A DNA stretch of 64,000 nt from Dugong dugon (GCA_030035585.1 CM057462.1:119469234-119533233); one strand, 5' to 3'. Shown: positions 35,625 to 47,630, counted from the first letter of the stretch. Notes: generated by a model not told the origin, from the letters alone. Program-made: numbers and translations.

Positions 35625-38115
35625 AAACGCTATGGCGCACAAAGGAAGGGCCATAACATTTTTGACTTGGGCAATTGGGTAGAAGACGGGGGGTTTGGAA
35701 GAAATAATGAGTTCCATTTAGAACATGTAAGCTTGCAGTGCCTGTTATCCATCAAGTGGAGATGCTGAGTAAGAGTTTGGATATAAAGGTTAGGCGTTTC
35801 CTTGTTGCCAAAGAACTACATTTATGAATTAGCACGTGTGTAGTAATTGAAGTCATGAAAATAGATGAGATTGCTAGAGGACAGAGTATAGAATGAGGAG
35901 AGAACTGAGGACAACATATTTAAGGTTCAAGAGAAGGAGGAAGAACTCTTAAATGAGTCTGGCAAGGAGTAGACAGTGCTATCAACAGAGAGTTTCAAGT
36001 TGGAGGGAGTACCCCCTGTGTCAACTGATGCAGAGAAATCAAGGAGGATAAGATTTGGCAACTAGTTAGACACAGGCAAGGGCAGTGGAGGTGGGAGCAG
36101 AGGCCAGACTGAGTGGTGAGAAAGTGGAAATAGTGGGTGCTGGAAGCTGTGGAAGGCAGACAGAGCAAAAGTCAGACAGGACCATGGGGCAGGGAGTTTT
36201 AATAATAAATATTGGAGAGGCTGAAGCCCAGAGAGATGAATGGCTGACATTTCTGTTGACTTGATTATAGAATCCAGACAAGTGTGCAAATTTCACCTCT
36301 ATCCATGAGACTTAAGTTAGTAAAATTGATGCTAGTGTTAAATAGAAAATCTTAACTTGGCACCAGGACTAGAGCCCATAATAAAAGGGCTGCCATCACT
36401 GAGCACCTCCATGTGCCTGGCACTGGGCTTGTGCCTTCCATAAATTGGTCTCTGTGACTTGCCTGCTTCTGGATACTGTGGTAAGGATGAACTCCAGCCA
36501 TGTGAATTTCTTTGAAGTGAATGCAAGGAAGGCCAAATGCCCATTAGGACAATGCTGTTCTTGGAAGGCACTTTGATATAAATTATTTTCATGCAGAAAC
36601 TCAGCTTTTTTTGGTGCTGCTCATGCTTTTGAGATATCACACCACACCTTCAGTTCCCAGGGCCAAGCCGACAGCTGCACTTAACTGCCCCTTACCTGAA
36701 GGTAAATGCTATGGCAGCAGCCGCTTCCCCTTTGGTGGCACAATATGCAACAGCATAGAGTTAACATCGGCTTGGAGAATGGACTGTGGCTCAGTGTCAT
36801 TGCATTTCAGATCCAAATAGAAGAGTAAATGTCCTGCTATCAAGAACCTAATTCCAATATTTATCCCTCCTGGTAGCTCTCAATTTCCAACTACTAAATG
36901 AAAGGGCATTAAGTACTACCCTACATTTGTATATGTGGGTATTTGTGAGCACTACTATACACATCATCAAAATTCTATTTATATTTCATAATCACATACA
37001 TTGCCCAGTGTAATTTATATGTAGAGGTTGTTTACTTTGAAAAAAGAGAGCTAATAATTTTGTTTGACTGAATCACATAGTTTAGAAAAGTTTTCAAGAG
37101 TCTGTAATACAGTGTACTTTTAATTCAGTATAATGCTACCTACCTTAATTTGCATTTATCCTTTCAATGTGGTCCAGTTAAAAATTTAAAAAAAAAACTT
37201 TTCTCTAGGATTATATTCTTTATGTAATACTAGGAAAGTAAAAAACAACAGCCCATTAAACACTTGAACCATAAGATTAAGTCCTATTCTATTTAAGGGA
37301 TTGTACAGGCCAAGTTAGGGGAGAGTCCTAGTCTATATCTAATGTGTATAGAGTCATCCTTAAGCAGAAAGTTTCTATTGTTTTAAGGTTAAACACATAT
37401 CATTAAATAATACTGCTTGATAAAATAATTTCTAGAATGATTTTTATGAATTGACATTCTGATAGGACAAAGGAATTTATTTTATAGTAGAATATAAAAA
37501 AACCATGCTCACTTTAACAAAATTGCTACAGATATGCCTTTTATTTCCTTACTGCAAAAGAATCTATAGTATGACTTAGTCACCAATTGGACAGAGGAAA
37601 AGTATTGGATAAATTAGAAGCTGATTTACAGGAAACCTGAGAAAGAAAAGTTGATACTCTGCATCTTCAAGTGATTTGCATAAAATAATTCAGGCTTCCA
37701 GAATGTCCAAGTTTTGAAGTAATAGATGTGCAGAACTCAGGAGCCAGTGAAAGTGAATCCAGTTCAAAGGAAAGAAGAGAGCCACACTGGAACGCATTTA
37801 TGGACTGACAAATTTTGAGTAACATTTTAATCTTTGTGACTTAAGTAAATAAGAAAACTTCATAAACCATAGATAGTCTGACAACTTGCCCCTTAGCTGA
37901 ACAGGGATAGGCTTCTGAAAGAGATAGTCTTTGCTGAATTTCCCATCCTTTAAAGTAATTAAATACTTTGGAAAAAAATTAGGGTGATAGCATCAAAATG
38001 AACCCAAACTACATTTCCGTGGTATACCACCTGGCCTCGAGGACTTCTTAAGATCCTCCATCCTGAGAAACAGAATTTCTACTACGGTCCAGTCAAATTT
38101 TCTTGAGGAGTGAAG
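35625..38115. other. Unassigned stretch
   Basis: About 2.5 kb without a recognised gene. The part at 35800-36200 has the look of an old interspersed repeat. The plus-strand frame 36611-36820 is cysteine- and proline-containing but has no splice or domain support. Confidence 0.45.
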
Positions 38116-38119
38116 AGGA

Positions 38120-38330
38120 AACGGTCAACATCTGCTACACTCTGGGCACTGTTAGATGCACTGTCTAATCTAAGTCACACAACAACCTTGAGAAATATCA
38201 GTATCTCTACTTTACAGGTGAAGAACTTCAGTCTCAGAGACATTGACTGACTTGCCCAAGGCCACATAACTAGTTAAATTAGTAGCAGGGCCTCAATTTG
38301 AATAAAAGTCTGGCTCCTTTCTAAACACCA
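38120..38330 (-). repeat. MIR SINE
   Basis: 'actctgggcactgttagatg', 'ctttacaggtgaagaacttc', then 'gacttgcccaaggccacat'. Confidence 0.83.
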
Positions 38331-38597
38331 TGTAAGCTCTAAGATAAAACTTTCTTGATTTGATTTGGTAGCTATTTTTAATCACATATTTAGGCCACTA
38401 TTTAAAAGAGGATACATCTGGGATATGAGGTTGACCTAGGCACACATCCTCTGACCCTACTTTGCATCTTGCAGCAATACATCGAAGAGAACCTCAGGGA
38501 GAACATGCCAGCAATTCTGGGACATTGGGTCTGAGACTATGCATTCCCCATATCTCCAGGGACCAAGAAGGTTCGCTTCATTTTCTGTGGCTACCAA

Positions 38598-38762
38598 TAA
38601 AACCAAACCAAACCCATTGCCATAGAGTCGATTCCAACTCATAGTGACCACGTAGGACAGAGTAGAACTGCCCCATAGGTTCCCAAGAAGCAGCTGGCGG
38701 ATTTGAAACGCCGACCTTTTGGTTAGCAGCTGAGCTCTTAACCAAGTGTGCTAAAGGACCAA
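38598..38762 (-). repeat. AfroSINE
   Basis: 'aaaaccaaaccaaacccatt' at left, 'gagtcgattccaactcatag', then a decayed head 'ctcttaaccaagtgtgctaa' at right. Confidence 0.93.
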
Positions 38763-38879
38763 CCTTTGCTTGAAGCCCGAGTCAGAGACTATGGCCGCTA
38801 TGGCAGGAGACACTAATGGGTCCCCCTGGATAAGCACATCTGCTCCCTAATGGCTCAATGTTATTAATAACAATCATAC

Positions 38880-39023
38880 GTCAAACAAAGTGACAAAGAA
38901 AGAGTAAAAATAAGTGATTATTAAATATGTACCAGGAAAATGAACATAAAAAGAAAACATAGCAGCAATATTAATATTAGACTAGACTGAATTTGAGGCC
39001 AAAAGCTTTAAATAGGAGAAAGA
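38880..39023 (+). mobile_element. Old L1/HAL1-like LINE, left part
   Basis: 'attaatattagactagactg' and 'gaggccaaaagctttaaata' match an old LINE ORF region. The element is interrupted by an LTR at 39024 and resumes at about 39451. Confidence 0.65.
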
Positions 39024-39450
39024 GGGACTGAATCTGTCCCTCATCAAGATATGTGTGAGTCCTAACCCCTTGTACCCGTGAATGTGACCTTGTTTAGAAA
39101 TAGGATCTTTGAAGATGTTATCAGTAAAATTAACGTGTGATCATTCCATAGCAGAGTGAGTTCTAATCTCATCTGAGTGCTGTCCTGATAAGGAGAAGGG
39201 GCTCAGAGAGACACAAAGGGGAAGACAGCCATGTGAAGATACACGAACAAGCCAAGGAACCCATGGGGCTACCAGGAGCTGGAAGAAAACAAGGAAGGAT
39301 CTTCCTTTACAATGGACAGAGAGTGCATGGCCCTGCTCACGCCCTAAATTCAGAGTCCTAGCTCCCAGAACTGTGATACAATAAATTTCTGTTCTTATAA
39401 GCCATCGAGTTTGTGGTATCTTGTTATGCCAGCCCTAGGAAATTAGTACA
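39024..39450 (+). mobile_element. MLT1/MST-type MaLR solo LTR
   Basis: LTR body blocks 'cctaaccccttgtacccgtg', 'gaatgtgaccttgtttagaa', 'cagccatgtgaagatac', 'acaataaatttctgttctta' (polyA signal) and the end 'taggaaattagtaca' mark an ERVL-MaLR LTR in sense. 'agaggg' on the left and 'gaggga' on the right fit a short target duplication. Confidence 0.83.
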
Positions 39451-40520
39451 GAGGGATACTATGGAATGATAAAAGATACAATTAACAAAGAAGATATAAC
39501 ATAGTATTTTTGTGCCATGTAACACAGCACCATAACAACTCTTAGAAAATAGAACTTTAGAAACATAATAACATATGTATATATTTGATAGATATAAACA
39601 TAGAAATCTGTATCTTAAAAACAGTGAATACAAATTTTTATTCTAATTTTGATATTTGGTTGTGTATTTGGCTGTAAATAACATTCATACATTCCAGAAA
39701 GCAGAATTATAATCCAGTAAACTCAGAAATCAACAATAAAAAAGGAGTAAACATTTAACCACTAAAAATTAAGAAACACTCTAAACAATCCTAGATCAAA
39801 GTAAAAACAAATATTTGGAAAGCAACCAAAAGGAGAACACATTATTAAAATACATGAGATACAGCTAAGGCTACACTAGAAGGAAAATCTATATTTTTTA
39901 TTGCTGAAATTATATGATTTAACTTTAAATATGAGAAAAAGAGTAACAAAATAAACCAAAAGATTGTAGGACACATGAATTAATAAAGATTAAAATAATG
40001 AAACATACAAACTAACCCCCTAAAATAGAAGAAAATTAAAAGCTGAAAAGACCCAGCAAGCCTGACTAAAAAGAAAACAAAAATACATGAAATTAGTAAT
40101 GAGAAAGATAGCATAGATACTGGATAGATTAAAAGAGATATTAGAAAAGATTACGTGTGATGACATGGTAATCAATTTGAAAATCTGGAAGAAATATACG
40201 ATTTTCTATAAAAATGTACCAACATTGATCCAACAAGAGGTTAAAAAAAAAAAAACCCTGAACAGACCCATAGCTATAGACTAGATTGCAAGACTGGAAG
40301 ATTTTGTAATTGGGTTCTATTTAACCCTTAAAATCAGGCAATACCTATATTACTTGTGTTATTCCAGGCCATAGAAAATCGTGGCAAACTCACTGATTCA
40401 TTTTAGGAAGGTAGCAGAACTCATACAAACAGTACATACAAATCACAGCATTATTGAAAAATAAACCCAATAAAAAGCATCAGTGCTAACTATTTTTGAA
40501 ACAAATATATATGAATAGTA
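39451..40520 (+). mobile_element. Old L1/HAL1-like LINE, right part
   Basis: A-rich sense LINE DNA including 'gctaaggctacactagaagg' and 'gaaaagacccagcaagcctg', typical of old L1 ORF2. All frames are closed. Confidence 0.65.
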
Positions 40521-40544
40521 CCAAAATTCTGCCTAACTGCTCCT

Positions 40545-40680
40545 GTGACTGTTGTTGTGTGCCACCTAGTAGACTCCAACCTATAGTGATCTATAGGAGA
40601 GAGTAGAACTGCCCCATAGGGTTTCCCAGGCTGTAGTCTTTCCGGGAGTGGATTGCCACATCTTTCTGCAGCAAAGCTCC
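40545..40680 (-). repeat. AfroSINE, variant middle, partial
   Basis: The tail block at left is degraded. 'gtagaactgccccatagggt', 'ttcccaggctgtagtctttc' and 'attgccacatctttctgcag' show the variant subtype also seen at 28.97 kb. The head is missing. Confidence 0.85.
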
Positions 40681-40829
40681 TGTGACTAGCTAGGTAGAAG
40701 TACACCATATTGTCTAGGCAGGAAACTCTTGGGATCAGGTCCAGCCAGGAGACCATGACCTGGGTGAATACTACATTGTGTTGCTGAGATGAGATGGAGA
40801 AGCCAAGTTTTGTTCAGAAGATGCTGGTT

Positions 40830-41035
40830 ATCGTTAGCTAACATTTGCTGAATACTTACTATATGTCAGGCTTTGGGCTAAGCACTTTTACATCATTTTC
40901 TAATTTCATCCCCACAGCAACCCTATGAGGTAAGTGCTATTATTATCCTCATTTTAACAATGTAGAAAGAGGTTCCTAAAAGGGACACACAGTAAGGAAG
41001 TGGCAGTACCAGGATTTGAATCCTGATGAGTCAAG
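40830..41035 (-). repeat. MIR SINE
   Basis: 'actatatgtcaggctttggg', 'acagcaaccctatgaggtaa', then 'ggatttgaatcctg'. Nearly full antisense MIR. Confidence 0.88.
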
Positions 41036-41149
41036 CCTCTGAATCAACTCTGTGTATGCTCTCTTACACTCACCCTGCTGGCATTCTCACCCCCACTGTC
41101 TTTGTATATGCTTTTCCTTTTGCCTAAAATACTTAACAAAAATAATAAT

Positions 41150-41285
41150 ATTAGTGGTAACAATAATAAGGGTTATTACTAAAATAATGACTGCCATCTA
41201 TTGAGTAATGAATATGTTCCAGACTCTGTGCTTAGCATGGTATGTTCATTCTCATTAAACCCTCCTGAAAACCTTGTGAGCAGAT
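41150..41285 (-). repeat. MIR SINE fragment
   Basis: 'atctattgagtaatgaatat' then 'ctctgtgcttagcatggta' and 'ctcctgaaaaccttgtgag'. Confidence 0.68.
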
Positions 41286-42226
41286 TATTTACAAGTTCAT
41301 CATTCTGCAAAATCTAACCGTGTGTTTCAAAGGCACAGTTGAAGGGTTTGGGAGAGTGGCAGCTGGTGAAAGACTGGGTCAAATCAGTGTTCTGGGGAAA
41401 AATAAAAAAAAAGTCTTGATGGGCAGCAATGTATTTTATCAGCCTAAATACTACCAAAGGAGAGAAAAACAAAACCAAAAAAACCTCAATTTCTAAAATT
41501 ATATTTTTACCTGTAGTTTTAATACCATTAAAAGGTAAAAGAAGCTACTACATGTGGTCAAAAAGTCTTGGTGGAGTAGCATTAAAAATATTTCATTTAG
41601 CCAGAAAGATGCATCAATTAATTAATTAATCATAAAATAAAATTCTGCTTTAAAAGGAGAAACATGCATCTTATTTGATCTTATCAGATATATACTCACA
41701 TAATTTCAGCATCTTTAAGCTTGGTATCTTCAGGTAAATTTAGAAGCTACTAATAGAGGAGAAGTCAATGCTACATTTTAACTACTAGATATTCCAAATG
41801 TGTAATTCCTGTCTTGTATGAGACTGATAAATTGGTCCAAAGTAAAAAAAAAAAAACAAAAAAAAACCTCTAAGTAAGTATTACTTGATCCGGGGCTATG
41901 TTACTGTATCTCAACTGTAACATTACTTTTAGTAAATTTGAGGAAAAGTCATACAACTTTACCTTCATACCACAAATGGAAAAAATATAGTGCTTTAACA
42001 ATTACCCTTAACTTGCATGGTTTATTAATATTTTTAGCTAGTTTGAATGAAGAAACTTATTCTTAAAACTAAAGGGGAGCCTCTTTTAAAATCTATAAAG
42101 ATAGAAAAATCAATTATAAAAGATACTTTGATGTCAATTGAGAAAATCTGAACATGGCTTGTATATTAAATTTCTTAATTATGATCATATTATTATAGTA
42201 ATTTAAGAGAATGTCTTTGTTCTTAG

Positions 42227-42297
42227 ATGACAGTATTTTAGGGCAAAATGTCACCATATCTGCTTCTTTCAATGGTTCAACAGCAACAATAAAAGAG
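42227..42297 (+). other. Candidate exon, possibly beta-rich extracellular domain
   Basis: The acceptor 'tgtctttgttcttag' is good and the donor AAAGAG|GTGAGA fits consensus. Two frames hit stops. The third is open: two carried-in bases plus 23 codons, DSILGQNVTISASFNGSTAT then IKE, ending on a codon boundary. Two N-glycosylation motifs (NVT, NGS) suggest an extracellular protein. A loose likeness to the NVTI/QVTI strand of alpha-2-macroglobulin-type C-terminal domains is noted but is not proof. It could be chance. Confidence 0.35.
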
Positions 42298-42651
42298 GTG
42301 AGATATAGAAAAATATTTAGATGTGGTGAATCAAGGTGAAAGGTGTACAGGTTCTATCGTACTAATTTTTAAACTTTTCTGAAGGATTATAATTTTTCAA
42401 AATAAAAACTTCATGGAATAGAAGGAATTACAGAAAATCATCTGTGTTTTTAATCTTGTGTCTTACTGACTGGCACATAAGTCATTGAAATACTTTCATT
42501 TTCTAGGTTCCTATCTAATACTTATCCTAGGTGAATATAATCCCTATTATTAATTGAGAGCTACCAATATAGCAGGAAGAAATTATTATAAATAGATATG
42601 ATGGCTCAATGTGGAAAACTCAGGCAAATGCAATTTCTTTTAAACATTAGT

Positions 42652-42927
42652 TCAAAAACACTGAAGAAACACCACAGAACTTTGGTCTATTAATGTGACT
42701 TGGAGGAACATTATCAGGGTAGTTGCATGATTCTCATGACACAGGGATTCCTGTCTTTTATCTTTCATTGCTTCAATCAACCAAACTGATAGATCTCCAA
42801 GCTCACTGTTGATGTCTATTCCATTCACTTGGGTGAAACCAATAACGTCATTTTGATGCAGTTGACTAGGCCATGATATAATAAGTTGTGAAGTCAGAAA
42901 TAGATAATAAAGAAAAAGAGTATACAA
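42652..42927 (-). other. Open segment of unknown origin
   Basis: A 91-codon minus-strand frame. Its central part (VIGFTQVNGIDINSELGDLS followed by VWLIEAMKDK) has balanced, protein-like composition, and no repeat is recognised here. There is no convincing splice acceptor. Possible retrocopy fragment, exon or chance. Confidence 0.2.
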
Positions 42928-43492
42928 AAAAATGAAATAAAATTTATATCAGGTAACAAAAGATCTTGCTTGAAGAAAGCAAAGAAAAAAAAAAAATACA
43001 AGAATGTTAGCTAAAACAGACCAAATTATCAGTTGAAAAAGCTGTAAACATCAGTGATTTACTTATTGCATCCTGAAATGGGACTGTTTGTGAAGATCCT
43101 TGAGAAGAGTTGCTTGCCATTGACTAACTGGGTTATCAGTGATGAAACAGGAAACAAAATGGCCATGGTTATTCCAAAAACAGCTAACTTGGTTAATGAT
43201 TAAAGAAAGTGTATCCAGACAGTGGAACACGTGTTTTTCTGTCCCATTTCTATCTTTGGACTCAAATCATACTGAGGACATTTCAACTAGAATTAAGTTT
43301 ATTACTATATAATGAAAATATTAACATATTTAAAAAAATCAACAATCCATAATGCATCAGACCCTGGTGATTCTTTCAACCCAAAACAGTCCCTTCCTGG
43401 GACTTAAACTTATTTCTTTCAATAGTTCTAGTATGCTACATGGCTAGATAGCATGAAGTCATCCTAAATTCCTTTGCCTCACTCCTTCCTTA

Positions 43493-44010
43493 TTTTCTTA
43501 GTTATCTACTGCTGCTACAACAGAAATATCCCAAGTGGCTGGCTTTAACAAAGAGAAATTTATTCTCTCACAGTCTAGGAAGCTAGACATCCAAATTCAG
43601 GGCGCCAGATCCAGGGGAAGGCTTTCTTTCTCTCTTGGCTCTGGGGGGAGGTCCTTGTCATCAGCCTTCCCCAGTTGAGATTCTCAGTGCAGGGACCCTG
43701 GGTCCAAAGGACTCGCTATTCTCCTGGCTCTCGTTTCTTGGTGGTATGATGTCCCCGTCTCTCCACTCGCTTCTCTCTTTCATATCTCAAAAGAGATTGA
43801 CTTAAGACAACATCCAATCTTGTAGATTGAGTTCTGCCTCATTAACATAATCGCTTCTAATCCTGCCTCAGTAACATCATAGAGGTAGGATTTACAATAT
43901 ATAGGAAAATCACATCAGATAACAAAATGGTGGACAATCACACAATACTGGGATTTATGGCCTAGCCAATTTGATACACATGTTTAGGGGTTACAATTCA
44001 ATCTATAATA
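43493..44010 (-). mobile_element. Solo LTR, MaLR-like
   Basis: The reversed LTR runs from 'cttagttatctactgctgct' to 'ttacaattcaatctataata'. It is closely related to 14745-15258, sharing 'cagtctaggaagctagac'/'gtccccgtctctccactcg' type blocks. The boundaries carry small substitutions, so no target duplication is claimed. Confidence 0.87.
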
Positions 44011-44715
44011 ATTATATTTTCCCATTACTAGGTTCTTTCAATTTCTCCTCCATCTATATTTCTCGTATATTTGTGGCAAGATAATTTATTGAGTTATTAA
44101 CTTCAATACTTCCCCCTCCCCTCATTTCCACAGGGTAACGGGGCTTTCTGTTTCCTTGCCCAGGGATTTCTACATTTTTTTGTGTGAGGTAGAAGTTGGT
44201 TGGAGACAAAGGCTTCTCTTGTCTTTTGTAAAAGTTAATTGAAAATATTATGCTAGATGTTTTAGAGAGGAAAGGTAGAAAAGGGCAATGCCTTTGGGAA
44301 CAGCAAAAGAAAAGAGGGTGACATTTCCCTAAACCTATGGAGTTTGGGGCAGAGGATGAGCAGGGGCTTCTGGTAGGAGATAAACAGCAGGGGCTGTTCA
44401 CAAATTTTGGATTCTCTCCTTCCAGGCACAGAGTAGCATGTCCCTGCTTTGCTGAACTCAGGCATGGCCACATGACTTCAAAGATCATGGAAGATTACAC
44501 CAGAAACTCTAAGCACAGAACTTAACAGACTAAAAGTAGCAGCTTTCCCTTGTTTCCTGGACAGCATGTAAAATCCCCAAGCCTTGAGAAGAGTGTTCTT
44601 ACTCCAGTTGGGGCTACCAGTTCACTCCCATTGATTGAGGCTAGGAAGCCTGAGGTGGGGAAAAAACTCTGATTCTTGTGCGTTGTGGCCTTGGCAATGT
44701 CCCATTCATAGAGAG
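44011..44715. other. Unassigned stretch
   Basis: No repeat recognised with confidence. A 144-codon minus-strand frame (44054-44488) lies here, but its low-complexity Ser/Pro/Cys composition and lack of any domain argue against a gene. Confidence 0.45.
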
Positions 44716-44719
44716 GGTT

Positions 44720-44945
44720 AGAGTCATCAAGTCATTTTAAAGTACCTCAGGTGATTCTCATAGTCAGTTTGAGAACCACTGCTTTAGAGCCTTGCTTTTC
44801 AGAATGGGATCTGTGGACCAGCAGCATAGGCAACCCCTTGTTGTTAGAAATGCAGAATCTCAGGCTTCACTTCATACCTACTGAATCAAAATCTTCACTT
44901 GAACAAGATTCCCAGGTGATTCGAATGCACATTAAAGTTTGAGTA
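44720..44945 (-). mobile_element. MER5A-like hAT elements
   Basis: 'gtttgagaaccactgcttta' marks one terminus, and a second copy follows: 'gttgttagaaatgcagaatc' to 'cacattaaagtttgag'. Two adjacent or tandem fragments. Confidence 0.75.
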
Positions 44946-45094
44946 TATGAATGAGGGCAATGATCCAAAGGGTAGGAGCTGGTTAATACTCTGATGATAT
45001 TTTATATCCTTACTCTAGAGCCAGGCTATAATATTCGTTTTCTTTTCCTCTAACAGCTCAGTTTTAAACTCATAGTTATTCTTTTCTTCCAACT

Positions 45095-45205
45095 AGACAA
45101 TAAACCTTTATATAAAGAGGATCCTTTCTTGTTTTTCCCAGTAATTGCAGATTCTAGAACAGTGCCTCATACATAGTGAGTGTACCATAAATGTCTCTTA
45201 ACCAT
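45095..45205 (+). repeat. L2 LINE 3' end
   Basis: 'agaacagtgcctcatacata' followed by 'gagtgtaccataaatgtctc' is a diverged L2 terminus. Confidence 0.65.
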
Positions 45206-45209
45206 GCCA

Positions 45210-45900
45210 GTTGAAATAAGAATGGCTTGAAATTAGGAACCTTATTTTATCAAAGGTCTATAGACATCATGATATTAAATATAATAAAACTGTGCTTTCT
45301 TGAAAGTTTGAAGAATATCAAGAAAGAGAATAATGCTATCAGCCTTCTGATAAACTCTTGGCAAACCATCAACTTTTAGCTAACATGTGGTCAGAAATAT
45401 ACTTCACTTTCCTCCAAATCACCATTATCACCACATCTACCAAGTGCCCAATTAATTCTTTTATCCAAATGCATTGAGGAGGCCTATAGATTTTTACTGT
45501 TTTATTCTTCTCTGTTTACAGCATTACATTAGGGTATAAACTGAAACTGAGCTTTAAAGCAAAAAAATTTTCTGCAGAACAATTTTCTAAAGAAAGGATA
45601 ATGAAAGGTGTGCAAATTATGGAATGAGTTTATTGAGAGAAAATGAATGACTTTTTTCTAGCATAGATGACTCATTCATTCAACTAATATTGAAGACATG
45701 CCACTTGAGTAATAGCTGTACAATGGTGATTATGGATGTGATAATGAATTTTTTGTGCATTTTGCTTCTTTGCTTTTATTGTTGTTAATGTACTAGTATA
45801 GTATTCCGAAACTTTTCTCCCTAGAGCAAATTTGACATGTGCCCAACAAAATAATTATTCCAAGCTTGACTATTACTGAAAGGAACAAGAATTTCACATG
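45210..45900. other. Unassigned stretch
   Basis: AT-rich, nothing recognised. Confidence 0.5.
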
Positions 45901-45902
45901 CC

Positions 45903-45917
45903 AATCCATGGCTAAGC
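45903..45917 (+). repeat. Left target-site duplication of RTE
   Basis: AATCCATGGCTAAGC, matching AATCCATGGCTTAGC at 49286-49300 with one mismatch. Confidence 0.9.
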
Positions 45918-46128
45918 ATAAATATGGATCTCTTCCAGTCAGTTGGCCAGAGATCCATATTTATGCCTATTCCCAAGAAAGGTGATCCAACCGAATGTGG
46001 AAATTATCGAACAATATCATTAATATCACACGCCAGTAAAATTTTGCTGAAGATCATTCAAAAGCAGCTGCAGCAGTATATTGACAGGAAACTTCCAGAA
46101 CTTCAAGCCAGATTCAGAAGAGGATGTG
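45918..46128 (+). mobile_element. RTE LINE, left part with 5' inversion
   Basis: The first about 30 bp ('atggatctcttccagtcagt') are RTE sequence in reverse. At about 45950 the strand flips to sense ('agatccatatttatgcctat'), producing a palindrome. Sense RT-region DNA follows, including 'aaattttgctgaagatcatt'. An LTR element interrupts it at 46129, and it resumes at 48134. Confidence 0.92.
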
Positions 46129-46618
46129 TGTCATGCTTTGAATTATGTCCCCCCAAAAATGTGTGTATCAATTTGGCTGGGCCATGATTCCCAGAATTGT
46201 GTGGTTGGCCTCCATTTTGTGTTTGTAATTTTACGTGAAAGAGGATTAGGGTGGGATTGTAACACCACCTTTACCCAGGTCACATCCCTGATCCAATGTA
46301 AAGGGGTTTCCCTGGGGTGTGGCCTGCACCACCTTTTATCTCTTAAGAGATAAAAGGAAAGGGAAGCAAGCAGAGAGTTGGGGAACTTCATACCATTGAG
46401 AAAGCAGTGCCAGAAGCAGAGCGCGTCCTTTGGATTGGGGTCCCTGCGCCAAGAAGCTGCTGGTCTGGGGGAACACTGATGAGAAAAAGCCTTCCCCTGG
46501 AGCTGATGCCCTGAATTTGGACTTTTAGCCTACTTTGACTATGAGGAAATAAACTTCTCTTCATTAAAACCATTCACTTGTGGTGTTTCTGTTATAGCAG
46601 CACTTGATGACTAAGACA
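46129..46618 (+). mobile_element. 5' LTR of short ERVL-MaLR-like element
   Basis: 490 bp, beginning TGTCATGCTTTG and ending GATGACTAAGACA. It contains AATAAA near 46549 ('gaggaaataaacttctc'), consistent with an LTR polyA signal. It is about 90% similar by eye to 47631-48128. The 5-bp duplication atgtg lies at 46124-46128 and 48129-48133. Confidence 0.93.
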
Positions 46619-47630
46619 GAATTTGTTACTGGGAGTGGGGTGCTGCTCTAACAGATACCTAAAATCTGGAAGCAGTTGTAAACTGTGAATGGACAGACGT
46701 GCGGCAGTGACAGAGGAGCAGCAGCAACAGAGAAACAGCAGTGGCAGAGAACCAACAGCAGCAGAACCAGGAGACCAGAGCGAGACCGCGCTGAAGCCAA
46801 CCCATGGAGCGAGAGAGCTGAGTGCCTGTGCGCAGGAGGCTTTCTGGCGGAGTGGGGTGCTTCTGGGTACTTACTGGTGGAGCCAGGCTTGCCGACCACA
46901 GAGCGAGAGAGCTGAGTGCCTGTGTGCATGAGGCTTTCTGGTGGAGTGGGGTGCCTCCAGGCACTTATGGGTGGAGCTACAGAGCTTTGGAACACTTGCT
47001 CCAGAAGGGCAGACACCAGCGTGCAGCCCGAGGGCCGAAAGGCCCCAGGAAGCAGAAGCTGAAGAGACAAGGAACACAAGAAGCAGAGCCACCTGAGTCT
47101 CAAAAGGTATGGCCATGACCTCAGGGGTTTCAAAGGGTGGAGCAATGGCCTCTGGTACTTCTAAGGGTGGAGTAGGAGAATGGTGGGCCTAAAGCCGAGG
47201 GAGCAGAGTTGCTGTCCCATGGGGCCTGGAAGGTGGAACTGAAGCCCAGGGCCAAGGAGCCTCCACTCAGAATCTGGTGAGTGTGGCCAATACCTAGAGT
47301 CTGGAGGACAGGGCCATTGTGTAAATTGTCTCAGAGAACAGAAGATTATTTTCAAAGCCTTGAGGGCTAATGTAATGTGTTCTGCTGACTTGCTTGGTGC
47401 CTGTTATCACTTCTTTTCCTCTAGTTTCTCCCATTTGTAATGCAAATGTCTAGCTTGTGCCTGTTCTGCCACTGTACCTTTGAAAGCAAATAACTTGCAT
47501 TCTAGATTTCACAGATGAAGAGGAATTTTTGGATTTTGGACTTGGAGTTAAGACTTTTGCTATGATATGATGGGGTGAATATGTTATCCACATTGCAAGG
47601 ATGTGATTTTGAGGGGGCCAAAGAGTGGAA
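46619..47630 (+). mobile_element. Interior of LTR element, no gag/pol
   Basis: 1,012 bp between the LTRs. Just inside the left LTR is 'ttgttactgggagtggggt', which resembles a primer-binding site for tRNA-Leu (used by the ERVL group). Just before the right LTR is a purine tract (gagggggccaaagagtggaa, 47611-47630). No retroviral protein domain is visible in any frame, so it is a non-autonomous element relying on proteins from others. Long minus-strand frames here reflect GC-rich tandem sequence. Confidence 0.85.
46807..46994 (+). repeat. 94-bp tandem duplication in LTR element interior
   Basis: 'gagcgagagagctgagtgcc' occurs at 46807 and 46901. Each copy continues through 'aggctttctgg(c/t)ggagtg'. 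Two imperfect copies. Confidence 0.88.

Larger units (their letters stand above)
41290..43490. other. Largely unassigned stretch with candidate exon
   Basis: No repeat was recognised over 2.2 kb. It contains the candidate exon 42227-42297 (plus) and the open minus-strand segment 42652-42927, listed separately. Confidence 0.45.

Noticed and set aside
42507-42530. Possible micro-exon after ttcattttctag
   Set aside because: Most frames stop immediately, and the 24-bp length has no support.
44054-44488. 144-codon minus-strand frame
   Set aside because: Ser/Pro/Cys-rich, no domain, no splice or promoter context. Compatible with chance in this base composition.
46648-47145. 165-codon minus-strand frame in the LTR element
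   Set aside because: Several frames are open together because of GC-rich tandem sequence. No retroviral or host domain is visible, and it is antisense to the element.
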